Below are positions 26,859 to 34,917 of a stretch of 64,000 nucleotides of DNA, piece by piece; the first letter of the stretch is position 1; every line of letters starts with the position of its first letter. The notes under the pieces are model-generated. The model worked only from the letters and a program-made list of their open reading frames with translations. It was not told the origin of the DNA and made no database searches. Origin of the DNA: Bradyrhizobium daqingense (GTDB taxonomy: Bacteria; Pseudomonadota; Alphaproteobacteria; Rhizobiales; Xanthobacteraceae); NCBI RefSeq assembly GCF_021044685.1, contig NZ_CP088014.1, forward strand, positions 5,132,001 through 5,196,000, in the 5' to 3' direction. The position numbers and the translations under genes were made by a program.

Positions 26859-28559
26859 ATGTTCGACATCGCAGTCCCGGCCGTGATTGGCGTCGCGCTG
26901 ATCGTCGTCCTGGGGATCGTCTTCACTATTCTCTACAAGCGCGCCACGCGCGACGAAGCGTTCGTGCGCACCGGGCTCGGCGGCAAGAAGGTCGTGCTCG
27001 ACGGCGGCGCCATGATCCTGCCGATCTTCCATTCCTATGCCAGCGTCAATCTGAAGACACTGCGGCTCACCGTCGAACGCAAGGAGCGGGAATCCCTGAT
27101 CACCAAGGACCGCCTGCGCGTCGACATCGTCGCCGAGTTCTACGTTCGCGTCCGACCCGACGAGGAGAGCATCGCACTGGCGAGCCAGACACTCGGCGCG
27201 CTGACCAACGATGCCGAGGCACTGCGCAACCAGGTCGAGGCGAAATTCGTCGACGGCCTGCGCTCGGTGGCCGCGACCATGAGCATCCTGGAACTCCAGG
27301 AGAAGCGCTCGGACTTCGTCAAGCACGTGCAGTCGACGGTCGAGTCCGACGTGAAATCGAACGGCCTCGAACTTGAATCGGTGTCGCTGACTAAGCTCGA
27401 CCAGACCGACGTCAAGTTCTTCAACCCGGAGAATTTCTTCGACGCCGAAGGTCTCACCCAATTGAAGACCGTCACCGAGACCCGGCGGCGCGATCGCAAC
27501 GCCATCGTTCGCGACAACGAGGTGGCGATCGCGCAGAAGGATCTCGAAGCGCGGCAGCAGACCCTCGGGATCGAGCGAACCAAGAAGGAAGCCGAGCTGT
27601 CCCAGGAGCGCGACATCGCCAACAAGACCGCGAGCACCCGCGCCGAGGTCGCGACCGCCACACAGACCGCGCGCCTGACCGAGGAGAACGCCCGCATCGA
27701 CACCGACCGCGCCGTCGCCGAGAAGGAGGCGGGTGCCAAGCGGGTCAAGGAAACCGCGGTGATCGAATCCGATCTCGCCATCAACAAGCGCAAGACCGAC
27801 GCCCAGCGCGAGATCCAGATCGCGACCCAGGAGAACGAGATCCAGATCGCCGCCAAGAGCAAGGAGACGTCGGAAGCGGTCACCGAAGCCAAGACGGCGG
27901 AGGCGCTCGCCGTCTCCGCGGAGGAAAAGGTCGTCACTGCGCGCGCGGTCGAGGTCGCCGATCGAGCCCGTCTGACCCAGGTGCTGGCCGCACGGACCGA
28001 GGCCGAACGCAAGTCGACCGAGCTGATCGTGGCGGCCGAGGCCGAGAAGAAGGCCTCGCTCGATCGCGCCGAGGCCGTGAAGACGCTGGCCACCGCGGAA
28101 GCCGAGTCCAACAAGATCAAGGCCGTCGGCGTTCGCAACATCGGTGAGGCGGAAGCTGCCGTCATCACGATGAAGAACGAGGCCCAGAACAAGCTCGGCA
28201 GCAACGTCATCGACTTCGAGATTGCCAAGAAGCGGATCGAGACCATGCCCTCGGCGCTGGCCGAGATGGTGAAGCCGATAGCCAACCTCAAGGACGTCCG
28301 CATCCTGCACACCGGAGGGGCGTTCGGCGGCAACGGCAATGGTGCCGGCGGCGGCAATGTGGGCTTCGGCGAAGGGCTCGCCGGCGAGCTTCTGAAGGTG
28401 CACGCGCTGCGTCCCATGATCGACGAGATCCTGCGCCAGAGCGGCTTTGCGCCGGACGATGATCCCGTGAAGGCGCTGGTCGGCGCGGTCACGGGAAAGA
28501 GCAACGGCGCCGCAGTGCCTGCGCCGTCGCCGGAGAAAACAAACGCCGCCGATCTATGA
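26859..28559 (+). CDS. Flotillin-family (SPFH) protein, YqiK-like
   Basis: 566 residues. One N-terminal membrane helix (about 5-27, VPAVIGVALIVVLGIVF), an SPFH/PHB domain (TRDEAFVRTGLGGKKVVLDG through SMSILELQEKRSDF-like core to about 200), then a very long Ala/Glu/Lys-rich coiled coil (about 200-450) with the Glu-Ala repeats typical of flotillins. The tail is Gly/Asn-rich (about 485-505) and the C-terminus polar. Flotillins oligomerise at the inner membrane and organise lipid microdomains. With PspA and the YqiJ-like protein it forms a three-gene membrane-maintenance operon (gaps of 10 and 23 bp). Start supported by GGAGAAAGTC upstream. Confidence 0.9.
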   Translation: MFDIAVPAVIGVALIVVLGIVFTILYKRATRDEAFVRTGLGGKKVVLDGGAMILPIFHSYASVNLKTLRLTVERKERESLITKDRLRVDIVAEFYVRVRPDEESIALASQTLGALTNDAEALRNQVEAKFVDGLRSVAATMSILELQEKRSDFVKHVQSTVESDVKSNGLELESVSLTKLDQTDVKFFNPENFFDAEGLTQLKTVTETRRRDRNAIVRDNEVAIAQKDLEARQQTLGIERTKKEAELSQERDIANKTASTRAEVATATQTARLTEENARIDTDRAVAEKEAGAKRVKETAVIESDLAINKRKTDAQREIQIATQENEIQIAAKSKETSEAVTEAKTAEALAVSAEEKVVTARAVEVADRARLTQVLAARTEAERKSTELIVAAEAEKKASLDRAEAVKTLATAEAESNKIKAVGVRNIGEAEAAVITMKNEAQNKLGSNVIDFEIAKKRIETMPSALAEMVKPIANLKDVRILHTGGAFGGNGNGAGGGNVGFGEGLAGELLKVHALRPMIDEILRQSGFAPDDDPVKALVGAVTGKSNGAAVPAPSPEKTNAADL

Positions 28560-28770
28560 ATGCCCATTCATTGCTGCGGAGAATTCGAAACGATAGAACA
28601 GGCCATGGGCGTCTCGCGTCGCGCATGTCTTCCGGAGTGCAGGTCGACAGCGCGTTGAAACTGTCGATCGCGCTTCGGAGGAAGCTTTCGAGGCAACGCC
28701 ATCTGTTGCAACGGCGCCTGCGCCGAATCGACGCCGGGCGCCGAAGCCTGTTTCAATCGGGAGATTTTCA

Positions 28771-29139
28771 ATGAAGCATTTTCTGTCAGGGCTGATCGCG
28801 ATCGGATTTGCGATTGTTGCCGCGCCGTCTTTTGCGGCTGACGCCCGCAACGTCACCGTCGTCAACGAGACCGGCTATGGCATCAAGTTCCTCGGCTTCA
28901 ACGCCCCGGACGATGGCCTGGATGAATGGGAGAACGAGCTCGAGAAGGTTTTGCAGAACCAGGCCAGCACCTATGTCGAGTTCGACGAGGACGACGAAGG
29001 CTGTGTCTGGAACATCCGCGTCGACTGGCAGAATTATGACGAGGCGGTGCTCTGGAAGAACGTCAACCTCTGCAAGATGACGGCGCTGCGGCTGCGCTAC
29101 GACCCCGGCACCAAGACCACCTCGTTCCTCGCCGAGTAG
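28771..29139 (+). CDS. Secreted hypothetical protein (122 aa)
   Basis: A clear signal peptide (MKHFLSGLIAIGFAIVAAP, cleavage after SFAA/DA) is followed by a mature domain of about 100 residues rich in acidic residues (EFDEDDEGCVW) with two cysteines that could form a disulfide. ARNVTVVNETGYGIKFLGF resembles the start of small beta-sandwich periplasmic proteins of unknown function in Rhizobiales. GGGAG lies upstream of the ATG. It is 211 bp after the flotillin gene with no gene in that gap, so probably its own transcription unit. A GC-rich hairpin at 29165-29181 follows. Function not known. Confidence 0.7.
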   Translation: MKHFLSGLIAIGFAIVAAPSFAADARNVTVVNETGYGIKFLGFNAPDDGLDEWENELEKVLQNQASTYVEFDEDDEGCVWNIRVDWQNYDEAVLWKNVNLCKMTALRLRYDPGTKTTSFLAE

Positions 29140-29164
29140 CCTTGGCTGATATGGCAGGGGGGCA

Positions 29165-29181
29165 GGGCCGCATCGCGGCCC
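29165..29181 (+). terminator. Candidate hairpin terminator after the secreted protein gene
   Basis: GGGCCGC-ATC-GCGGCCC, seven perfect pairs, 26 bp after the stop codon. It is followed by TCCTC rather than a T-run, so termination strength is uncertain. Confidence 0.4.
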
Positions 29182-29274
29182 TCCTCAGGCACCTTGCAGA
29201 AGATGACGAATTCGTCTTTGCAAGCGCAACCGGCTTTGTTATACGCAGCCCGCGCGAACGACTGGTTCGCCCTT

Positions 29275-29349
29275 TCCTCGGTAGCTCAGCGGTAGAGCAT
29301 CCGACTGTTAATCGGATGGTCGCTGGTTCGAATCCAGCCCGGGGAGCCA
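29275..29349 (+). tRNA. tRNA-Asn (GTT)
   Basis: 75-nt cloverleaf. The acceptor TCCTCGG pairs with CCGGGGA (one G-T pair), the D arm is GCTCAGCGGTAGAGC, the anticodon loop carries GTT between GACT and AATC, the T arm contains GGTTCGAATCC, the discriminator is G, and CCA is encoded. Confidence 0.96.
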
Positions 29350-29572
29350 AATTCTTCAATGAAATCAAACGGATTTAAGCCGTTAGGCTGACGTGTTGCG
29401 CTCCACAGAGATGCTCTCGGAAGCAGATGCCCCTTTTTCGTCCAGGAATCATCCATTCCGGATCAGGGCGCGGTAGGCGCGTGCTACCTCCCGATGTCGG
29501 CGAAGGCGATCCGGCGGTCTGTCCGTTCGTTCACTATCGCAGGGCGACAGCCCCGACAGGTTGGCTGGCTTG
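29350..29572. other. Spacer between tRNA-Asn and the methyltransferase gene
   Basis: About 220 bp, no gene and no terminator recognised. No second copy of the tRNA 3' end was found within the next 2 kb, so there is no visible attachment-site pair despite the tRNA-adjacent, lower-GC gene that follows. Confidence 0.5.
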
Positions 29573-30682
29573 CTAATTCGACCAAACCGCAGCTTTGCCG
29601 CGCACAACCGGAATTGGCGCTTCAATGAAAGCGACCTTGCTGAAGAAAGAGCCAAGATAATCTTTGCAGTCAATCAGGCCGACCGGCTTATTGTCGTGGT
29701 TCTGCTCAAAGAACACACCACTGGAGCCAATCGACGTCGATATGAGCTCAGCATATGTTTTTACTTGATGAGGGCTCATCTCGCTCATCGAGAGCGTATT
29801 GATGACCAGGTCGAATTGCTGCCGGGGAATGTGCGTTTGAGCCAAATAGTTCGGGAGAAGACACACTTCTCCGCTCGATTCTTGAGCGATGCTTTTATCT
29901 GCATCCAGAAGACGAGTTTCGCGATCCAGGGCCGCCGTCAGATATAGGCCGGAGAACAACAGAGACTCGGGAAGGTCGCAGATCACGTATTGGGTTGGCT
30001 TGACTGCGTTCAACAGTCCCAAACATAGCGCGCCATAGCCGCCGCCGATTTCAAGGATGCGGGGTGAGCGGCCACTGAACCGGTCCAGTATGCCGGAAAG
30101 AGCCATCAGGCTCATGCGTTCTTGATAGTTGACCACGTCGGAGTTCACGATGCGGCCTTTCCACCACCAGCCGCATTCGCCCAGTATGTTGGGCGCGTTC
30201 AGAACGAATTGCGAGGGGATGTTGTTCGTCAATGCTTCCCAATGCGTTATGAGCTGATCCCGTGTTTGATTGGTCCATCTCGTCTCCAGATCATCGGCGA
30301 CCGGATCTGTCCCGCTGGTGCCTACGCCAGGTGCCATTTTTGTCAGATTATTCCCGCTGAAATTCTGCGAGCGGAAGCGCAGCAGCTCGATTTCCTGTTG
30401 TGTTAGTGTTGCGAGCAACTTGTAGCATCGGAGGTAATCGTTTGAGATGTCAGCATCCCAATTGGCCGCAGGCATCGCAAAACTCTCGTCGATCTCCGGT
30501 TTGCTTGCGATGAGTTCACGCCGAATTCGAACGGAATCTGTGATCGCGGCGCCAAGACGCTGAGCCCGGAGAATGCTTGCTCCTGATAGCTTTTGATTTT
30601 CAAGGTGCGGAGCGATTTGCCGATCTTTCGGCAGTCTCGGCTGTGATCGAATTAGACGACCAACCATCTCAAAAACGCTCAA
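29573..30682 (-). CDS. Putative sugar O-methyltransferase (SAM-dependent)
   Basis: 369 residues. Class I SAM-binding motif I is RILEIGGGYGALCLGLL (about 210-226), followed by QYVICDLPESLLFSGLYL and a later FDLVINTLSMSEMS. The overall pattern matches putative sugar O-methyltransferases found in polysaccharide and cell-surface glycan loci. The TTG start at 30682 follows GAGGAGCGGGCT; an ATG five codons in (30667) is the alternative. The coding sequence is clearly less GC-rich (sampled lines about 48-53% against over 60% nearby) and lies beside tRNA-Asn, suggesting horizontal acquisition. No glycan-synthesis genes flank it, so the acceptor is unknown; the two glycosyltransferases at 0-4.7 kb are the nearest sugar-related genes. 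Confidence 0.7.
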   Translation of the reverse strand: MSVFEMVGRLIRSQPRLPKDRQIAPHLENQKLSGASILRAQRLGAAITDSVRIRRELIASKPEIDESFAMPAANWDADISNDYLRCYKLLATLTQQEIELLRFRSQNFSGNNLTKMAPGVGTSGTDPVADDLETRWTNQTRDQLITHWEALTNNIPSQFVLNAPNILGECGWWWKGRIVNSDVVNYQERMSLMALSGILDRFSGRSPRILEIGGGYGALCLGLLNAVKPTQYVICDLPESLLFSGLYLTAALDRETRLLDADKSIAQESSGEVCLLPNYLAQTHIPRQQFDLVINTLSMSEMSPHQVKTYAELISTSIGSSGVFFEQNHDNKPVGLIDCKDYLGSFFSKVAFIEAPIPVVRGKAAVWSN

Positions 30683-31139
30683 AGCCCGCTCCTCATCAAA
30701 TGGGCGGGAAAGCTAACCCGCAAGCTGGAATGGATCAACTCATGGTAGACTTCAGCCACGTCGCTCGGCGAACGTTGACCGAAAGCCAAGTTTACCATGA
30801 ACAAGATCACCAAGCCGGCAAGGCGGCTGTTGCGAACAAGGGCACCGATGCCGACGTACGCGAGGGCATCGAGCAGATCCTCAAGAACGGCGACGATGTC
30901 CGCAGCTCGCGAAGACTAGAACCGAGGCGTCATTCTGGACGATCTCTGATATGCACCGAGCTTGCCGCCGCACCCTGATGGTGCACGATGCCGGTGGAGC
31001 GGCTTCTGAGGCTCGTCTACGCAGACGCGTGCCCACGCAGATGTGTGCCTTGGCACCAACGCGCCACGCGGGCGGCACCAAATCGACTCAATTCGTGTCG
31101 AGCTTCGCAACTGCCGGAATTTTACGGAGCTGATTCCCC
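30683..31139. other. Region without a supported gene, probably gene remnants
   Basis: About 450 bp. Open frames exist but none has a start signal, domain or consistent composition. A pair of imperfect inverted repeats, ATGGTAGACTT and AAGTTTACCAT (30741-30799 area), flanks about 37 bp and is unexplained. Together with the low-GC neighbour this looks like a disturbed, possibly recombined segment. Confidence 0.4.
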
Positions 31140-31319
31140 ATGCGAGACATCCAGATCGACCGTTCCGAAATGGCCCCCTCGATTTTGCCGGCGGATGTTC
31201 CCGAACTGAGCGACGACGAATGTTTGGCCTGCCTTGCGCGCGCCGTCGAGGCGCCCGACTCAGCGCGGCTGGACGAAGTTGCAGCGCTGATCGGCCGTCT
31301 CGCGGTCGCGATCGAATAG
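31140..31319 (+). CDS. Small hypothetical protein (59 aa)
   Basis: ATG start with ACGGAG about ten bases upstream. The product begins MRDIQIDRSEMAPSIL and continues as an acidic helical protein containing a CLACL pair (ECLACLARAVEAPD) and ending IGRLAVAIE. No signal peptide or known domain. Codon use is typical for the genome and the frame fits between the remnant region and the PCMT gene, so I regard it as likely real. Two cysteines two residues apart could bind a metal, but there is no second pair. Confidence 0.55.
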   Translation: MRDIQIDRSEMAPSILPADVPELSDDECLACLARAVEAPDSARLDEVAALIGRLAVAIE

Positions 31320-31458
31320 GGGCTGCTCGTCTCCTGATGCGGTGAGTTGCACCCCGGCGGGCCGTCCGGGCCAACGCCATGTTGCGTTTTGGGCGGGCAT
31401 GTACCAAAGATGCCGCCAGCTCATCTCAGCGGCATCGTCCGCATTTCAGGGTCCGCAA

Positions 31459-32121
31459 ATGTCCGGTTTCTCGACCGCGCGCCAAAAAATGGTCGATGGC
31501 CAGGTGCGCACCAGTGACGTCACCGACCGTCGCATTCTCGACGCCATGCTCGCGGTTCCGCGTGAGGCCTTCGTGCCGGCGAACCGCCAAGCCTTGGCAT
31601 ATCTCGACCTCGACCTCGATGTGAGCGAGGCGAACACCAAGCGCTTCCTGATCAAGCCGCAGTTGACCGGCAAGCTGCTCCAGGCCGCCGAAATCGGCGA
31701 GCGGGACCACGTTCTGGTCGTCGGTTGCGCCACGGGCTACCTCGCCGCGCTGGCGGCCAAGCTCGCGCGCCAAGTTACCGCGACCGAATGCGATTCGGCG
31801 CTGGCCGCGAAGGCCAAGGACGTCTTCGCCGCCCTTGGGCTCGCCAATGTCAGCTGCAAGGCGGCCTCCTGCGCCGAGGGCGATGCGTCCGCAGCGCCCT
31901 ACGATGTGATCATCCTCAATGGTGCCACCGAGGTGACGCCCGACGGGCTGTTTGGGCAGCTCAAGGAGGGCGGGCGCCTGGTGGGGGTTTCGGCCGAATC
32001 CAGGCCGCCGCGGGCCATGATCGTGACCCGTACCCACGGCGAATTCGGCCATCGGGCGCTGTTTGACGCTGCCGCCCCGGTCCTTCCCGGGCTGGAACGG
32101 GCCGCCGCCTTCGTGTTCTGA
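31459..32121 (+). CDS. Protein-L-isoaspartate O-methyltransferase (PCMT) family protein
   Basis: 220 residues from the ATG at 31459, which follows CAGGGTCCGCAA; an upstream extension to 31342 is open but unlike the family. It contains the PCMT opening (ARQKMVDGQVRTSDVTDRRI), VPREAFVPANRQALAYLD, and SAM motif I as HVLVVGCATGYLAALAAKLA with YDVIILNGATEVTPDGLF further on. The family repairs isoaspartyl residues, but motif I here (VVGCATGY in place of EIGTGSGY) is diverged, as is usual for the short alphaproteobacterial members located before tolC, so repair activity is not assured. The tolC gene follows after about 190 bp. Confidence 0.8.
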   Translation: MSGFSTARQKMVDGQVRTSDVTDRRILDAMLAVPREAFVPANRQALAYLDLDLDVSEANTKRFLIKPQLTGKLLQAAEIGERDHVLVVGCATGYLAALAAKLARQVTATECDSALAAKAKDVFAALGLANVSCKAASCAEGDASAAPYDVIILNGATEVTPDGLFGQLKEGGRLVGVSAESRPPRAMIVTRTHGEFGHRALFDAAAPVLPGLERAAAFVF

Positions 32122-32308
32122 CGCACAACCGCCATAAAATCCCGTTCCAAATCAGAAGTGTGGCCGGGATGCTGCACGTGAAGAGTTTCCACCGAGAACT
32201 ACCCTGAGGTAGTTCCGTCGCGCTAATCCTCATCCTATGTTGCGGCGGGGCAACGACTCCACTCGGTAGACGGTAACCCAGCTCGCGGGCACGAGGTGGG
32301 GCGTTACA

Positions 32309-33712
32309 ATGAACGGAATTTCAGGGATGCATGGGGTGAAGCTCTTCACCGGAGCTGCTGTTTCGGTCCTGCTGCTGTCGCTAGCCGGGCCAGTGCCAGC
32401 CTTGGCGGACACGATCGAGTCCGCGCTGGTGCGCGCCTATCAGAACAATCCGCAGCTCAACGCGCAACGTGCCCAGGTGCGCTCGACTGACGAGAACGTG
32501 CCTCAAGCTTTGTCTGGCTATCGCCCGAAGGTCTCGCTAACGGCGAGCGGCGGTTATCAGTACCAGGATCTGCAGAGTGGCCCGGGGACTGACTCCATCA
32601 ACGGAACGAGGTTACCTCGCAGCGCCGGCATTACCGCTTCCCAGACGCTCTACAATGGCAATCAGACCGCCAACAGAACGCGGGCGGCGGAGAGCCAGGT
32701 GTCCGGTGCCCGCGAAGCGCTGCGCAGCCTCGATCAGAGCGTGTTGCTCCAGGCCGCCACGACCTACATGGACTACCTGCGCGACGCTGCCACGCTCGAA
32801 GTCCAGCGCAGCAACGTGCGCGTGCTCGAGCAGACACTGAAGCAGACGCGTGATCGCTTCAACGTCGGTGAAGTGACGCGCACCGACGTTGCGCAATCGG
32901 AAGCTCAGCTGGCGGCGGGCAGGACGCAGGCCCTGACTGCAGAAGCAAATCTCACCACAACGCGCGCCAACTTCCGCCGTATCATTGGCAACGATCCGGC
33001 GAACCTTGCACCCGGCTCGCCTGTCGATCGTTTCCTGCCAGCAACGCTTGCCGCAGCGGTCGAACTCGGCCTCGTCGAGCACCCCAACGTGACGGCGGCC
33101 ATGTACGGCATCGACGTCAATTTCCTGCAGGTCAAGGTCGCTGAAGGTGCGTTGTTGCCGACGGTTACGATCCAGGCATCGGCCCAGCAGGCCAATGAAC
33201 AGTCGTTGATTCAGATGCGCTCGTTCACCGCATCGGCGATCGCGCAGATCTCGGTGCCGATCTATCAGGGAGGTGGCGAATATTCCCTGATCCGCCAATC
33301 CAAGGAGAACCTGGCGCAGCAGCGTCTCAATCTCGAAACCACGCGCGACCAGACGCGTGCGACCGTCGTGCAGTGGTGGGGGTCGTTGCAGGCCGGCAAG
33401 GCGCAGGTCCAGTCCGCACAGGCGCAGGTGGCGGCGTCCGAGATCGCGCTGAACGGCGTGCGCGAGGAAGCCAAGGCGGGCCAGCGCACCACGCTCGACG
33501 TCCTCAACGCCCAGCAGGCGCTGGTCAATGCGCGTGTCGCGCTGGTCACCGCGCAGCACGATCGCGTGGTCGCATCCTATAACGTCCTCGCGGCCGTCGG
33601 CCGTCTGTCGCCGCAGGTGCTCGGCCTAGGGACCACGGTCTATGATCCCAGCGTGCACTACCATCAGGTCCGCGACAGCTGGGCCGGCGTGCGCACGCCC
33701 GACGGGCGTTGA
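32309..33712 (+). CDS. tolC: TolC-family outer-membrane channel protein
   Basis: 467 residues with a signal peptide (LFTGAAVSVLLLSLAGPVPALA, cleavage near residue 33). The mature protein has two outer-membrane-efflux repeats: SALVRAYQNNPQLNAQRAQV, TLKQTRDRFNVGEVTRTDVA, and in the second half NVTAAMYGIDVNFLQVKVAE, GVREEAKAGQRTTLDVLNAQ and ALVNARVALVTAQHDRVVAS. No lipobox, so a classical TolC rather than an OprM-type lipoprotein. It forms the trimeric exit duct for type I secretion and efflux. It lies after the PCMT gene as in related genomes and stands alone from any pump genes. Confidence 0.9.
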   Translation: MNGISGMHGVKLFTGAAVSVLLLSLAGPVPALADTIESALVRAYQNNPQLNAQRAQVRSTDENVPQALSGYRPKVSLTASGGYQYQDLQSGPGTDSINGTRLPRSAGITASQTLYNGNQTANRTRAAESQVSGAREALRSLDQSVLLQAATTYMDYLRDAATLEVQRSNVRVLEQTLKQTRDRFNVGEVTRTDVAQSEAQLAAGRTQALTAEANLTTTRANFRRIIGNDPANLAPGSPVDRFLPATLAAAVELGLVEHPNVTAAMYGIDVNFLQVKVAEGALLPTVTIQASAQQANEQSLIQMRSFTASAIAQISVPIYQGGGEYSLIRQSKENLAQQRLNLETTRDQTRATVVQWWGSLQAGKAQVQSAQAQVAASEIALNGVREEAKAGQRTTLDVLNAQQALVNARVALVTAQHDRVVASYNVLAAVGRLSPQVLGLGTTVYDPSVHYHQVRDSWAGVRTPDGR

Positions 33713-34016
33713 TTCCCGTAAGTATCCGGTCGGCCTTGCAAACAGCTGCGGCCGATCGGTGCTTTGCTTGCAATCACCAAAATCCCTGACATAGCCTTGC
33801 CAAGAAGATGCGGGTCGATTCGGCCCGTATTGATGCCGTGTGCGTAAAGCTTGAGTGCCGCGGGCAGGGGCGCACCGCCGCACATTGAGCCGTGATCTGG
33901 GGACAAGTCGGGCTGCCGCAACGAAAATTGGCGGGCCGTCGATCCGGAACCGGCCAATCCCGTCGTGCTTGGTGTAAAACAACGCATGCGAGGGCGTTGA
34001 TGATGTGGAGTCGGAG
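33713..34016. other. Intergenic region tolC-popZ
   Basis: 304 bp with no gene. A hairpin lies shortly after tolC: CCGGTCGGCC (33726-33735) and GGCCGATCGG (33750-33759), ten pairs including one G-T, 14-base loop, no T-run. It is a weak terminator candidate. The remainder should contain the popZ promoter, which was not identified. Confidence 0.5.
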
Positions 34017-34793
34017 ATGACGCAGCCTGCAAAGGTCACAGAACCCTCGATGGAGGAGATTCTGGCCTCGATCCGGCGCATCATTGCCGACGACGAGGCC
34101 AAGCCACCGCCGACAGAGGCCGCCAAACCCGAGAAGGCTGCGGCGCCTGCCGCGCCGCCGAAGCCACAGGCGATGAACGATATTCCGCCATCCAAGGTCG
34201 CTCCGCCCAAGCCCGCCGCCGAGAAGCCTGCAGCGCCGCCGGCCGCAAAGCCGGCGCCACCACCACCACCCGCACCCGCAGGGGACGCATCCAACAGCCA
34301 GGACGATATCGACGCCCTGCTGGCCGGTCTCGATGCAGCCACGCCTGCGCCGGAGGTCCGTGCGCCCGACCCGGAGCCAGAGCCGGAGCTTGAGCCCGAC
34401 GTGCTCGAATTGACCGACGAGATGGCGGTCGACCCCACTCCGCCTCCGCCGCCACCGAGCTTCCGCAAGGTCGAGCCGCGCGACGATCTGGAATTCGCCG
34501 AACAGCCGCCGCCACGGCCCACGCCGCAGCCGTCTTACGCGCCGGTGGATTTCGATGCGCCGCCGCTGCCGCCGCAACAGCCGATGCTCGCACAATCGAC
34601 GGTCTCGGCCGTCGAATCCGCCTTCAACTCGCTGGCCCATACGGTGCTGAGCAGCAATGCGCGGACGCTGGAGGATCTGGTCAAGGAGATGCTGCGTCCG
34701 ATGCTGAAGTCCTGGCTCGATGACAATCTGCCGGGCCTGGTTGAACGCATCGTGAAGGCGGAAATCGAGCGGGTCTCGCGCGGCGGCCGTTGA
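34017..34793 (+). CDS. popZ: Polar organising protein PopZ (DUF2497)
   Basis: 258 residues. The N-terminal helix TEPSMEEILASIRRIIADDE and the C-terminal oligomerisation region EDLVKEMLRPMLKSWLDDNL plus PGLVERIVKAEIERVSRGGR are the two conserved PopZ blocks. Between them is a long disordered Pro/Ala/Glu-rich linker (about 30-180), longer than in Caulobacter. PopZ self-assembles at the pole, anchors the ParB-bound chromosome origin and recruits cell-cycle regulators. Start taken at the ATG at 34017; a GTG four codons upstream (34005) is also possible. It is followed after 124 bp by valS, the usual order in Rhizobiales. Confidence 0.9.
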   Translation: MTQPAKVTEPSMEEILASIRRIIADDEAKPPPTEAAKPEKAAAPAAPPKPQAMNDIPPSKVAPPKPAAEKPAAPPAAKPAPPPPPAPAGDASNSQDDIDALLAGLDAATPAPEVRAPDPEPEPELEPDVLELTDEMAVDPTPPPPPPSFRKVEPRDDLEFAEQPPPRPTPQPSYAPVDFDAPPLPPQQPMLAQSTVSAVESAFNSLAHTVLSSNARTLEDLVKEMLRPMLKSWLDDNLPGLVERIVKAEIERVSRGGR

Positions 34794-34917
34794 GAGGGCC
34801 CTGCGGCCCCGATAAAGCCCTGCTCCTGCGTCATATTCGGCCTGCGGCCCGGCCGGAGACGCCTGCCATCGAGCTTCCCGTTGACTTGAACCGCGCGCGC
34901 GGCTTTCTAGCAGCCCC

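Noticed and set aside
30577..30978. 133-codon frame across the start of the methyltransferase and the remnant region
   Set aside because: It begins antisense to the methyltransferase gene, and its composition is mixed; no similarity recognised.
29325..31339. Attachment-site duplication of the tRNA-Asn 3' end flanking an integrated element
   Set aside because: No second copy of the tRNA 3' segment was found in the following 2 kb, and no integrase gene is present.
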